Below, in pieces: positions 1 through 10,950 of a DNA stretch of 64,000 bases. The notes beneath the pieces are model-generated. The model saw only the letters and a list, made by a program, of their open reading frames with translations, did no database searches and was not told the origin of the DNA. Location: assembly GCA_022225965.2 (NCBI GenBank), contig JAKJXP020000013.1, positions 62,001 to 126,000 on the forward strand, in the 5' to 3' direction. Position 1 is the first letter of the stretch; the number at the start of each line of letters is the position of its first letter. Source of the stretch: Diatrype stigma (Eukaryota; Ascomycota; Sordariomycetes; Xylariales; Diatrypaceae). The position numbers and the translations under genes were made by a program.

Positions 1-1978
1 GGTTCGGCGAAGCGGTGCTCGACGGCGGCACCCATGCCGGGGGGCACGATGTCGCGGTAGGCGCTGGCGCCGCCGAAGAGGAAGTAGGCGAAGTTGGCGG
101 CCTGGAGAAGGAAGACGCCGTGGACGGCCCAGTACTCGAGGATGGCTTGCGGGTTGCTGTTGCCCTTCTCTTGATCCTCCTCCGTTAGAAACCGCAGGTC
201 CGGGAAGACGTAGTGCTGTAGCCGGTCGAGGCTCTCTGGGGAGGTGAAGTACGAGGACGGCGAGCTCGTGGTAGCAGTAGAGTCTTTTTCTCCAGACTCC
301 GACTCTGGCTTCGCTTCCAATTCAGACGGCCTAGGCTTCGATTTTACCGCCTCGATGATCTCCTCTTTCAGCCACTGCACTGCGCAAGCCTTCAGTGACG
401 GGTAGTCGCAGTTGGCGAACAAGTCTTCGAGAATCTCGAAGCGCTTGGTGTCGGACTTCTCGGCGTGGAAGACTTTGCCGGCGAAGATGGTCGCTGCGTT
501 GCGCACCTGGATGTCTGGGTGGAACACGAGGATCAGACTCAGGTGGTGATGGTACGCCATGGTGTTGATGATGGGCTCCTCGCCCTTGCCCTTAGCTGAG
601 GGGGCCACAATCAGGTTCCGATGCTGTAGGGCGAGGCCGATGGCGAGGAGCGCGTCAGTGATGCCGACATGCTTGCTGCTAATCTCCTCGGGTGGGTCCT
701 GTTGCAGGAACTTCTCGAGCCAGTTCAGGTGGTGTGGGAAGATATACATCTTGGGATTAGGGTGCTGAGCGCCGAAGACGTCGACGGAGAACATCCAGTA
801 GGCGATGAGACAGATCAGACCCCCCAAGGAAACCTGCACCTCGGCCGAGGCGTTGTGGAAGTCATCCAGCAGCTTATCTGCGTCGGGTTCTGCCGGAGTT
901 TCTGTGATAAGCGAGACGAACGATCCTTCACTCTCGTGTATTCCTAAGTCTAACGCCAAGGCCTACAAGAGATCTATCAGCGCGCGTGTAACAAGAAGGA
1001 AAATGAAAAAGGTAGGAAGAAGAAAAGCGACTTGAAAACGCTGCTACTCACCACAAGATGTCCCACGACACCGTCCCTCTTCTGCCGCTCTTCCTCATCC
1101 TGATAAGCATCGATGTTGGTCTTCCGGCCGGGCACACACCGCTCGGGGTAGTACTTCTCGAGCAGGCGGGCAGACCAGCGCATCTCGTTGTCGTTTACGT
1201 ACCAGAACAGGATATAGGTGACGAAGGATTGCAGCAGGCGACGCTGCTTCACGTCCTCCTCGGGCTCCTCGAGCTCGGCCTCAGGGTCCGGCGCGTTCCG
1301 GGAACTGTCGCCGTCCTCGTCCGGGTTGGCCACACTGATGCTAGACGTGCGCGCCGGAAGCGGCGGCCGCTTCCGGCCCGACAGCGTCCGCATCAGGTTA
1401 ATGACCGACGCGGTCATCTCCGGCGTCGACCGGTACGCCCGGAGCACCTGCACGAGTGCCGGTCCCAGGTACCGGCTGGGGAACTTCGCCCGGAGCCGCT
1501 GGTGTACAACGGCTAGCATGCCCAGCAGAGTGATGAAAGCCCCTGGGATCTTGTCCTTGGGTAATGGGGCCCGCTTCTGGTACCGGTGAGCCTCTCCAGT
1601 CCGCCAGAAGAGGGTCAGGTTGTGGGAGAACGTGGGGTCGTTAGCCTCGCCATCACCGCCGTCGTCGTTGTCATCTTCCTGCAGCCAGGCCTCGGCGAGA
1701 CTGCCGAGGCTCTGGGTCAGCCTGAGGTAAACCTCCTTCGGGCTGCCGAAGCGGGCGACGGTCTCGAGGCACTCCTCGTGGCCCTCGATGGGGAGGAGCA
1801 TGTCGATCAGGTCCCAGCCAATGTCCTCGGTGAGCTCCTCATCGTCCTGCAGTATCCGATTCAGGACGGGCAGGATGCCGGGCGTCTCCACATGATACTC
1901 GAGGATGGTGAGATAGGTGAAGCGGTCTTCCTTCACGGCGCCCTGGACCGCGGCGGTGGACTCTTCTAATGTGGGCAT
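1..1978 (-). CDS. YAP1-binding protein family (Ybp1/Ybp2, glomulin/ALF4-like), 3' end cut by window
   Basis: Two exons, join(1..962, 1052..1978) on the minus strand; the C-terminus lies outside the window. The 89-bp intron has donor GTGAGT and acceptor TTGTAG and keeps the frame. The N-terminal half carries the family hallmark of a helical segment around 'LTEDIGWDLIDMLLP', followed by 'ECLETVARFGSPKEV' (roughly residues 48-85). An acidic, Ser-rich linker follows near residues 195-235, then helical repeats such as 'SLKACAVQWLKEEI'. In yeast, members bind the oxidative-stress transcription factor Yap1 and help it sense peroxide; here that role is inferred from family only. The ATG at 1978 starts directly at the conserved N-terminus. 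No neighbour within 2.5 kb suggests an operon-like context. An alternative label is an uncharacterised DUF1760 protein, which is the same family. Confidence 0.8.
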
Positions 1979-4522
1979 GTTTCTGCGGCTGGGTCACAAC
2001 AGAGTCAATCAACACTGGGTGAATGGGCAAGCAATGGCAAGCAATCAATACCAAACAGACCAAACAACCTTGGCTAAGACTGGTATGGATGTACGCCTGT
2101 ATGGACGTATGAAGGTATGAGTACTTTATTGTAGATAGACAGCTGTATTGGCGCTGAACTACCTTGTCAGCCAGCCGGACCAGGATGTCACCGGGCTGGG
2201 CTTTGACTGGATGGGTTGGATTGTACTGGTGGTCCAGCTCTTTGGGTAACGTTAGCCGGTAGCTGGGTAGCTGATAGCCGGTAGCTAATCGCTGGATAGG
2301 TGGCCGGGTGGTCAGGTGGTGTGTAGCCAGTCACTCAGTCCTGTCGCCTTGGTGATGTTTGCCCTATTTGCTTATGTGAAGTTGAGTTGAGGGTCAGGTT
2401 CGGGGTTCGACAGACCTTGGCGAAATGACGTCCACGGGTGGGGTGAGGGGCACTAGGACCCCTGTCGTTGGTCGTAATGGACACATTAAAGCGCATCATC
2501 CTGGGTGCCTGGGTGCCTGGGTGCCTGGGTGCCTGGGTGCCTGGGTGCCTGGTTGCCTGCCATTGCCTCAGCTGCTTAAGCATATGCTCGCAAGCGCATT
2601 CGGCTTCCTGATTGGTTGCCCCGGCCACGTTGATACTCCATGCTTGTATGTACGTATTTCGATAACAATTGAAGCGCATTTGCACTGGGCGCCCGTCGGA
2701 CACTGTATGGATTAGACTGAAGTTCCTACTTACTAGGTAGGTAGTGCTAGGTGCATCCCTGCCCACCTAGGCAATGCCTAAGTACATCCTACATGTATGT
2801 AGGTAATGTGTATACACCCAAGAGCGTCTGGACATCATCAGCCTACGTACCTACATGTACTTCAGGTTGCAGGTATAGTGATGACCTCCTAGGACGGGTA
2901 TATTCTAGACACAGCAATGAAATCGCAATCGTCTGCAGAATCTGAGATTCGGTTGCGTGCCTCCGGGATACTATGATACTACCTAGGTATGTAAGTGTGC
3001 ATCGGGCGCGTCACCGAAGGCAGTATTAGTCTTTCTTGGCGGTTGTTTATATATGGCGGCTAGCTAGGTGCGAAATATACAGTAGTGTAGTAGTGCCTAC
3101 ATAGACTATATCAAGGTAGTGTCCCCTGAGCGCCTTAATATATATATAGTACATAGTGAAATGAGCGGATGTCCGTCCGTTCGCCTCAGCTATTAATCTT
3201 TTTGCCCGGTGTATCGATCACTCTAGAACCTGTCTCTCATTTTAGTTTAGAGATGGAGACAGGTTTATCTCCGTGATGTCGTAAGCTCGCCCTTATTTGC
3301 TGACTTTGAGTATCTGCTAATCGACGGTGACCTAGCACCCGGTGTTTTATACCCGTACAGCTGTGTATGGTAGCTGGAGCCACCCAGCCATTAACGACAT
3401 AGTGGGCTCTAGCTTTTACATGTGTAGGTATGTAGGTAGTAGGTAGGTAGCTCACGTACTGTTAATCAAGACGACCTTAGGTAGATATGGGTAGAGCCTT
3501 ACGTGTGTTGGCTACTGGAACGAGGCCCCAACTAGTGGGAAAACCAGCGAGAGCGTTAAAAGGAAGGCACACGATGAGTTCTTTGGTTTTGTGTTTCTAT
3601 GTAACGACCAATTACCGCTGCCCTGTCTGCTCGATACTATCATAACCGGCAAAGTTTGCCACTGTCTCCTTGTCAATTCTACCATGGCCGGGAACAAGCT
3701 AGCGATCGATCATGTATTGACCAGCGTGGCTGGACACCGTATTCCAGTAGACTTGTACGCAACACCATTAGCCCTAGAGGTGAGCAATATATTTAGCAGA
3801 ACACAAACTAGGCCACCGTAGACTGCGGGTTCAGGAAGGGCACGTGGTCCAAACAGCTCGTTTCCTTCGATGCGGCAGGTTTGCGTTCCGTAGCCATGGC
3901 ATTGGGTCTTGATGTTTGCAACACCATCCTCTGACATACTGAGCCCTTTGCGAGAATACTGGCACTTTGGTTTGCCGGTTCACAGAGACGCATTGGCGTT
4001 TTTGGCTCGAGACGAACGATGTGTGCCGGCGGCGGGCTCGTTGTGTGGCGGCATGTCGAGTAGGGGACTCCTGATCGTTTCAACCCTGATACTCGGGAAT
4101 ATTCGCTAACGGACAGCGGCTGGGTTGAGCATCCACCCCCTTTTCCTAATCTTATTCTGTTTTTCGCACCCCAAATAATTAGGATGAAGCGAGCAACTTG
4201 ATATCTCCGTATGGGGGTGGGTGAGTCCAGGTCTGCATCGGCAGGCACCAGATAGACCACTCAATATGACGAGATGGATCTTTGTACTTGAATATGACCG
4301 GATAGTTTCTCGTCCAATTCGGGCTTTCCCAGCCATTTACCCATGGACGGGGAAGTCAAAGCCCAAATGTCCAGGAGATGCTGGTCAAGATGTATATGGT
4401 AGGCCTAGCCGAAGCCCAGAGATGATGCCAGAATATCGCATTGGAGGGTGTGAACCCGCATACAGCTGTGTATGAAAGACTGCTTTCGAACTGGTGAAAA
4501 CTGCGTGATTGCCGTACTACAT
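1979..4522. other. Intergenic region with short tandem motifs
   Basis: About 2.5 kb without a gene I can support. It holds the presumed promoter of the Ybp1-type gene (near 1979-2300), a repeat of 'AGCCGGTAGCT' type near 2250-2290, an 8-bp tandem repeat (listed separately) and many TAGGTA/TACCTA motifs (2725-2760, 2800-2885, 2980, 3420-3450). Several open frames of 60-150 codons occur but show no family motif, signal peptide or compositional support. Confidence 0.6.
2501..2559. repeat. 8-bp tandem repeat (CTGGGTGC)n
   Basis: Seven or so head-to-tail copies of CTGGGTGC, the last one degenerate (CTGGTTGC). This is a minisatellite-like tract in the intergenic region. It puts a repetitive Pro-Gly-Thr-Gln-Ala-type peptide into overlapping open frames, which is why those frames are not annotated as genes. 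Confidence 0.9.
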
Positions 4523-5035
4523 TTACAGTATCGATGATCCATATCCAAACAAAGCAATGGCCAGACCACCCCATAGAAGGCCACGAGGGACCATGTAGCT
4601 GACACGTGCTGCAGAGTCGGTAACTACCGTAGTTGATGGTGTAGGTGTTGCTGATGTCAAGACCGGTGCCGTAGTTGTGCTGGTGGAGGTACGAAAACCT
4701 GCTCGGGGCACAGTGGCTTCGGCTGAAGGCTCTCCCGGCGCCACCATCAGAGTCGTCATCGTACCGGAGGGTATATAGTCTATGGAGACTATGGATGTTG
4801 TATCCGCATAAGACACGCCGGCCTTGATAGGTCCCAGAGTCGTAGTTGTCGTGGTGGACCCCGGCGCAGCTGTGGTTGGCATCAGAGAGACTGATGTTGT
4901 GACGGTGGATGATAGGTGACAAGCAGCGGATGCAATACTCGTTGTCTCGTTTGATTTGGCAAACGGCGGCGCATGGGAACTACTCGCGACTGTCACTAGT
5001 TCTACCGCCAAGACCACAATGCTCGAGAAACGCAT
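4523..5035 (-). CDS. Small secreted Ser/Thr-rich protein, probable GPI anchor
   Basis: 170 residues from the ATG at 5035. A GTG six bases upstream is open but not a credible eukaryotic start. The N-terminus is a typical signal peptide (MRFSSIVVLAVELVTVASSS). The body is very rich in Ser, Thr, Ala and Pro, with runs such as 'TTTTTTLG' and 'STSTTTAPV', as expected for O-mannosylated cell-wall or surface proteins. The last ~22 residues are hydrophobic (GLLWGGLAIALFGYGSSIL) and follow small residues (DSAARVS), matching a GPI-attachment signal. There is no catalytic domain and too few cysteines for a classic effector. I do not recognise a named family. No intron is needed. Role inferred: structural or masking glycoprotein of the cell surface. 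Confidence 0.6.
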   Translation of the reverse strand: MRFSSIVVLAVELVTVASSSHAPPFAKSNETTSIASAACHLSSTVTTSVSLMPTTAAPGSTTTTTTLGPIKAGVSYADTTSIVSIDYIPSGTMTTLMVAPGEPSAEATVPRAGFRTSTSTTTAPVLTSATPTPSTTVVTDSAARVSYMVPRGLLWGGLAIALFGYGSSIL

Positions 5036-7347
5036 GGTCACGATAGCAGGCTTGTAGATGAGACTGAAAACGAAGAGAATATAAGTTGAAACGTTCAGGT
5101 ATCAAACCAGATAATGTCGTCACCAGGACAAAGATAAAGCAAGATGAGAACCCTACCAAAGAGGGATGCGAAAGAAATGAAACGGCACTGACTGTAGGTA
5201 GTGCAAAGTGCAGATACCTATAGTATAAGTACTACCTAGTTATAAGAAAATAACGATGATGGTATATAGGTTTCGAAGAAACCAAAACGATGCACCCCGA
5301 GGCGATCAACGTGCATCTGACGGGGGCGCGGGCTTGTCGATCTTTTTAATTGGACTCTGATTGACTGGGTGGATTGACAGATGTGCAGATCTGCCCTTCG
5401 CGTTTCCCTGGTCCGATCTGCACGGCGCGGAATGGACAGATGGAATGCCTGCTGCAAATCACTGGGGGCCGCGATGCCGGTTATGGAGGTTTGGGCCTGG
5501 CCCTGGTCCTGGGCCCTGCTCTGGGCTTCTTGGGGGAGACGGCGGACTGGGCGGACGGGCACTAACTATAACTAATAAAGAAGGGCAGAAGCACACCCCC
5601 GGCCCAGGATCAAACACGGGATGTCTCACAGTGTTCACCAGGGCTTACCGGCGCACAGGAATGGCCAATTCGAAAGATTGCCTGGTCCAGTGGTTGCCCA
5701 AGGTCGGTCCCCCCATGGGCTCTCGACGGATCCTGGCCTGTCATGCCGGGATTTTGGTGGGGTGGCAAAGGGTGATTTGTGCCATTGTGGAAGGTGGCCG
5801 ACGGTGAAACGAAACGAACGAACGACGAGCGTTGGCTTGTGCGTCCTTGGAGACGTCTGGATGATACAAGACTTGGGGTTGGAATGGGAGCATGGTGGGA
5901 TGGTGGAGGGGGGAGGGGGGTAAATCGCATGACGACGACGACGACGACGACGACGACTGGATGGATTTGGACGAATGCGGTAGTACCAAAAGGTCATTCC
6001 CAGGGGACCTAATGTCACCTACCATGTTGCTAACTACCTAGGTATGTATGCTGCTGTGCTGTGTCATAACGCGCGCTCATTGCAACATTGCAACCTCACT
6101 CATGCTTGGTGGTTGACTTGGTGTTAGAGAATACTGGGTATGTTGTATGTTCTGGTAAGTATGTGCTCTATTTTTGACTCGACGTAGGAATCATCCGCAA
6201 CGCTGCAATGTTCTATACAAGTCAATTTGTGAACAGGAATAACAAATCTTTAGATGAAAAGTTACAACAACTGACTTCGATGAAGAATGAAGCTTATAGC
6301 CTATGGCTTATGCCTTATGGCTTGGTTGTAACGACTGCAACTGTTGTTGCCGCCATTACTAGGGCATAGGGGAGGGATGTAACTCGATGTAGGTACATAC
6401 CTACATGTACGTACAGCGCATGCATGATGCTGTTGCAAGCTTAGGTCAGCGAGTCTAATTACCTGCTACAGTAGTCTGCCAGCTACCTATGTGCAACTAC
6501 TACATACATGATATGTATGTAGGTACTACTTACATAAGGCTCTTTCGGAGACCTCAGATTGGAACCTTTCTGACATCAACTTCTCGGCCACATTTATGGA
6601 CTTCATTTACAACGGATGTCACCTCCTATGCCGTAGCTATTTGCAACACCGAGACAGCCTTAGATGAACATTAAACTGCTCGCCGAAGGTCGACCCAACT
6701 TGATTACGTGCCATGTCAAGGTAGTGAGTTACTAAGCACATACCTAGTCGTACGTATGCAACAGCTGAGGAATGTGAGCTGCTGCGGTGCAAGGATTAAG
6801 ATATCTTCAATGCAAACATGCATGCGTGGCCAGGAATGGTTCGCATTGGAATATCTATATCTACAACATCGAAACATCGACAACGAAAGACCAACAACAT
6901 CCACAACAGTGGAGACATTCGATCATGCCTCATTCCGAGTCTTCCATCAACAGATCGCTGCATGTGATGGGTCCTAACTTCACTGCATCTTCAGCGCCGT
7001 CGAAATAGACTTAGAGGACCGAACTAGTGCAACTTGGAAATTCAAGGGTAATCTCATGATATTGTTTTCCATCGACTGATGAGCTCTGAGATCCTGCATA
7101 CAAAACCTGCCAGAACAGCATTATATAGACCATGCTTTGAAAGATCCGTGGAACAAGTCCCGCTCCGGGCTGCGCAGAGCCAAGGTGGTGGCAGCACTGC
7201 ATCCAAATGCAACACACAGGACGCAGTGCATATTACGTACCAAGTACATGGGCTACAAGATGCTTCACTACCTGCTAACTTAGCACTAAGTAAGCCACTA
7301 TACGCAAGTATATTATTATACAAGCAACAGTCGGCCAGGCCACTAGC
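5036..7347. other. Intergenic region without a supported gene
   Basis: 2.3 kb between the Ser/Thr-rich protein gene and the hydrolase 3' end. Overlapping open frames at 5236-6025 on both strands have low-complexity, G/C-biased translations and mutually overlapping frames, so none is supported. The region contains a trinucleotide tract (5931-5957), TAGGTA/ACCTAGGTA motifs (5200-5240, 6027-6045, 6385-6415, 6500-6535) and nothing I can identify as RNA. Confidence 0.55.
5931..5957. repeat. (GAC)9 microsatellite
   Basis: Nine uninterrupted GAC triplets, preceded by a purine-rich G tract (5888-5920). Confidence 0.95.
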
Positions 7348-8466
7348 CTAGCAATGACGCACGAACTCCCCGATCTTCGCCACCACAGCCCACGCGCTTT
7401 CCTCGAAGCCGAGCAGCTCGGACACCAGAAACGTATCGTGGGGCGCCGCATGCTCATGGTACAGCTCGACGACATTGCCCTCGACGGCGCGCATTTCCTC
7501 GACCCACCGCTGGATGTGCTCATAGAACATCTCGGCCGAGCCCGCGCTGGCGAAAATCGGCACGGGCGTCGGGAAGGGGTGCCCCAGCGGCGTGACGTAC
7601 GGGTCGGAGTCCGGGTCGGCCAGCCAGTCCGCGTACGTGTGCGCGCCCCAGGCCGGGACCGAGGACGGGATGAAGTCGGTGCCGCGGTTCGGGTTGCCCG
7701 CCGTCTGGTACTGGAAAGGCGCGACCCACGACGAGATCAGCACGGCGCACTTGGGCGCGGGAAGCCCGATCTCGGCTCCGTACTCGTGGATGTACCGCAG
7801 CAAGGCTGTTACGAGGTTCGCGCCGGCGCTGTCGCCTGCTACGACGATATGGCTAGCCGGAATGTGGAACTCGTTTAACAGAAAGAGGTAGGCCGAGAGC
7901 GAGTCTTGGAGCGCGGCCGGATATGGGTTTACGCCCCCGTAGCCCGAAAGGCGATATTGTATGGAGAAGATGGCATCTGCGCCCCCCTTGGCGAGCAGTT
8001 TCTTCGCCATATGCCCGAATGTTTTATCTCGCCCATCATCCTGGATGAAGGCCCCTCCATGAATGTAGAGAACGACGGTCTTCGAACTTGAGATGTCTGC
8101 GCTAGGAACGCCAGGGTACCATGTTCCCCCAATGGTCGCGGGCTTGGTGCTTTCAGATGCCAATGGCCCTTTGTATACGTCTGCAGTGGATGGCGCTACG
8201 GTCTGGAATCTCTCGCCCTGCTTTCTTTTCTCTAGAGTGAGTGTCTCGGTAATCCCAATGCGAGATCTCATATCTAGCAGCGGGTAGGTAAGGCGGGTCA
8301 TGAATGTCTGCTTCGCATTCCATGCTGGGTGTGGCCTGAACCATGGGATCAAGGAGACGGCGATATAATAGGGGAGTCGTGGGATGATTGTGGCGATATA
8401 CGATAGTTGGAATAGGAATCTCAGCGGCTGGTATGCCACCAGTGGGTGTCTGTCCTTGCTCGCCAT
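7348..8466 (-). CDS. Alpha/beta hydrolase fold-3 esterase (hormone-sensitive-lipase-like)
   Basis: 372 residues, intronless, starting at the ATG at 8466. The frame is open further upstream only through a TTG. A hydrophobic N-terminal stretch (about residues 15-43) suggests a membrane anchor. The HSL-family oxyanion motif HGGAF is at about 136-140 and the nucleophile motif GDSAG has Ser at about 213. The C-terminal His lies in 'HAAPHDTF' at about 343. The acidic triad member appears as Glu in 'SAGSAEMFYEH' (about 312), where Asp is more usual. Such enzymes hydrolyse carboxylic esters, and in fungi they often sit beside PKS genes and trim or release products. It lies 0.9 kb downstream of the broken PKS on the same strand, so a former shared cluster is plausible but not shown. 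Confidence 0.82.
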   Translation of the reverse strand: MASKDRHPLVAYQPLRFLFQLSYIATIIPRLPYYIAVSLIPWFRPHPAWNAKQTFMTRLTYPLLDMRSRIGITETLTLEKRKQGERFQTVAPSTADVYKGPLASESTKPATIGGTWYPGVPSADISSSKTVVLYIHGGAFIQDDGRDKTFGHMAKKLLAKGGADAIFSIQYRLSGYGGVNPYPAALQDSLSAYLFLLNEFHIPASHIVVAGDSAGANLVTALLRYIHEYGAEIGLPAPKCAVLISSWVAPFQYQTAGNPNRGTDFIPSSVPAWGAHTYADWLADPDSDPYVTPLGHPFPTPVPIFASAGSAEMFYEHIQRWVEEMRAVEGNVVELYHEHAAPHDTFLVSELLGFEESAWAVVAKIGEFVRHC

Positions 8467-9366
8467 GTTCTTACAACTGAGGCCGCGATATGACAGGGAT
8501 TGACGATCACTTATAGACAATTTACTTCAACTTTCCAAAACAGCGGAATGTGAAGGTCCGAAGGATAAGCAGACGCAGTTTATAAGGAGGCGGCTCTCCT
8601 CATGAAATGTATATGACAGACTTCTGATATCTTGAGGTAGGGAACGACGAGCAGTTACTTCACTCGCGACACTACCCAATAAAGGAAGAATGGGACAAGA
8701 AAAGAGGAGAAATATACGTTTACCAACTAATGCCAGCTCCGCACTTCGCCCGAAGGATGACTACGCCGCAACTGCTAGTCTGCCATGACATTCTGCCGTA
8801 CACCATCGTGCGAGATACGAATGGACGCGACGATTGACATAATCTCGATCGCACGATACAAGACGGAAGGCATTACGGTTCTAGATAGTATATATGCTAA
8901 AACCCCTTGCGCTATTACCCTGGAAAGCTGAGAAAGTCCAGAAGACAAGGGTCTTGACCACTAATTGGTCAGTTCGGTGACAAGAGGTGGCTATGGCTTT
9001 CTAAAGCTCACCCAGATCATCGGCCTGGTTGTCTGATACGAGAGTAGGTTGTAAGTTGCCACTAAGAGTGATCTGAGAGGCTGATATTCCAGCTGTATCA
9101 AGGGTGCGATTAGACTCTATGTCGCGATAAAAGGGCTAAATAGGAGAAATTGAAGGGTGCACCTCACGACTTGTCGCACATTGCATACTATCCCGGTCCA
9201 TACACCAGAGACCAACGCTTTGCTTCCGTATGACAGCATATTTGTTTCCAAATCATTTTATGCATGGAACAAATTAAATAAAAATCAATAGAACCTGGTA
9301 CGTCAACTTTCTACATGATCAGAATCTGCTTATTGTGGTGACAACCTCGAGCCTCGAGGTGTGTCA
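8467..9366. other. Intergenic region: hydrolase promoter side
   Basis: 900 bp between the PKS stop codon and the hydrolase ATG, both genes on the minus strand. It should hold the PKS terminator and the hydrolase promoter. I see no recognisable gene, RNA or repeat; A/T-rich runs near 9240-9300 could serve as the PKS 3' processing region. Confidence 0.5.
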
Positions 9367-10950
9367 TCAAACCATCTTCATCTGACTGACACTACTGACT
9401 AACTCGCCAATGGCAGCTATACTGCGCCCTCCCGTAATCTCGAACACAGGCACATCAGCCATGAACTCTTTCATGACCCAATTTCGCAGCTCAATAGCAA
9501 CTAGCGAGTCCACGCCAAAAGCGTGGGGTGGCTGATCTGCGTCCACATCATCGGGCTGTATCGATAAAGCACGTGCCAGCTTCCTGACTAGCGAACTCGT
9601 GACTATATTCACCTGCTCTTCCACTGACTGGGCATGCCGGAATAGTTCACCTGCCCTTGCAACACTTCTGGTTCCAGCGGTGGAGGTATCTTGAAGTCCT
9701 GAAATACCACGCACTTGACTGAAGGAAGCGAACAGGGGTTCCAGGAGCATCTCGGGTGGCTCTAGGGAACGAGCCAGCATTTCTCCCGGGATCATTAGGC
9801 CTACGGCAATTTGACTCTCGTCAACTGAAGGGAAAGGGCGCTCCGGGTCACAGCAGATATCTAGAAGGGAGAGAAACTCCCTTTCCTTGACTGGAGCCAG
9901 AAATTGCCGATCCGGCTTGTCCAAGTGTCTCTGTAAGAATTCAGATTCGGCTACAATCCCAATACTTTGCATAAGGCCGAGGTCGATGGATATTGCTTTC
10001 TGCCCTGAGGAACAACGGAGTCTGGCTAATCCATCCTGGAAAGTGCAACCGGCCGCGTAGTTTGCCTGGCCTTGGTTCCCAACAACGCCTGTTAGTGAAG
10101 ACAGAAGAATAAAAAAGTCCAGATCATAGAGCTGTGTGTGAAGATTCCAAGATGCTTGGACCTTCGAGCGAATAGTACCAACCCACTGGGAGTGTGACAT
10201 GTTTTCAAAGGTGGAATCCTGCAAAAGATTGTTTAGTCTCTTATTCGTCACAAGGGTTTACATAGTGGGAACTAAACAAAGTAGGCACCTACATTGAGAA
10301 CCATTGTTGCATTAATACAACCACGGATAGGGGGGAACGTCCCACTGATACCGTCCAACATCTGTTCAACCATTGCTGAAGAAGCGATATCGCATTTAGG
10401 TGTTTGTATCTTGATGCCCTGTTTAGTAAGCTCATTGACTAGATCAGTAGCAGCGTCTGAACCAACGCCTGATCTTGATGGAACAAGTAGGTATCTTGCA
10501 CCTTTCGTAACCATCCATTTCAAGATCGATCTTCCAATGCCGCCAAGACCCCCAGCAACGACATAAGTGGCGTCATTGCGGAAAGCCCAGGTACTGCGGT
10601 AAAGGAGGTGTTTCTAGAACCCTGTCAGTCTCGTACTACCAACTAATGTAGAACTATACGGACCTGGACCTTGGTCGATGGCTCAACCTTGATTATGATG
10701 CGTCCCATGTTCTTTCCGCTTTGTAGGTATCGGAAAGCGTCCTCGACCGCAGAAACATCATATATGTTCAACGGCTTCGGATACCGGATGTGACCCCTGT
10801 CAACTAATGACATTGCTTCAGTGAGAAGGTGCTTCCCCATCTCTTTCCTGTGTAGAAAGATATGGCGAAGATCCACCGCGGTAAAAGTTGCATTTTGGGC
10901 GAAAGTTCCTATCCCTAGTGAAGAATTGGAGTTGATATCCGCTTTTCCTA

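Noticed and set aside
3808..4260. 150-codon minus-strand open frame
   Set aside because: No motif, signal peptide or splice context; it overlaps other frames of equal quality and is best read as chance.
5600..5660. tRNA-like T-arm on the minus strand ('GTGTTTGATCC')
   Set aside because: The flanking 5-base stem does not pair, and no matching acceptor stem or A box was found at the right spacing.
5236..6025. Cluster of overlapping 60-150 codon frames on both strands
   Set aside because: They overlap each other, follow low-complexity GC- or triplet-rich DNA and match no family.
7354..7878. 174-codon plus-strand frame
   Set aside because: It is the antisense shadow of the hydrolase gene, whose HGG and GDSAG motifs are on the minus strand.
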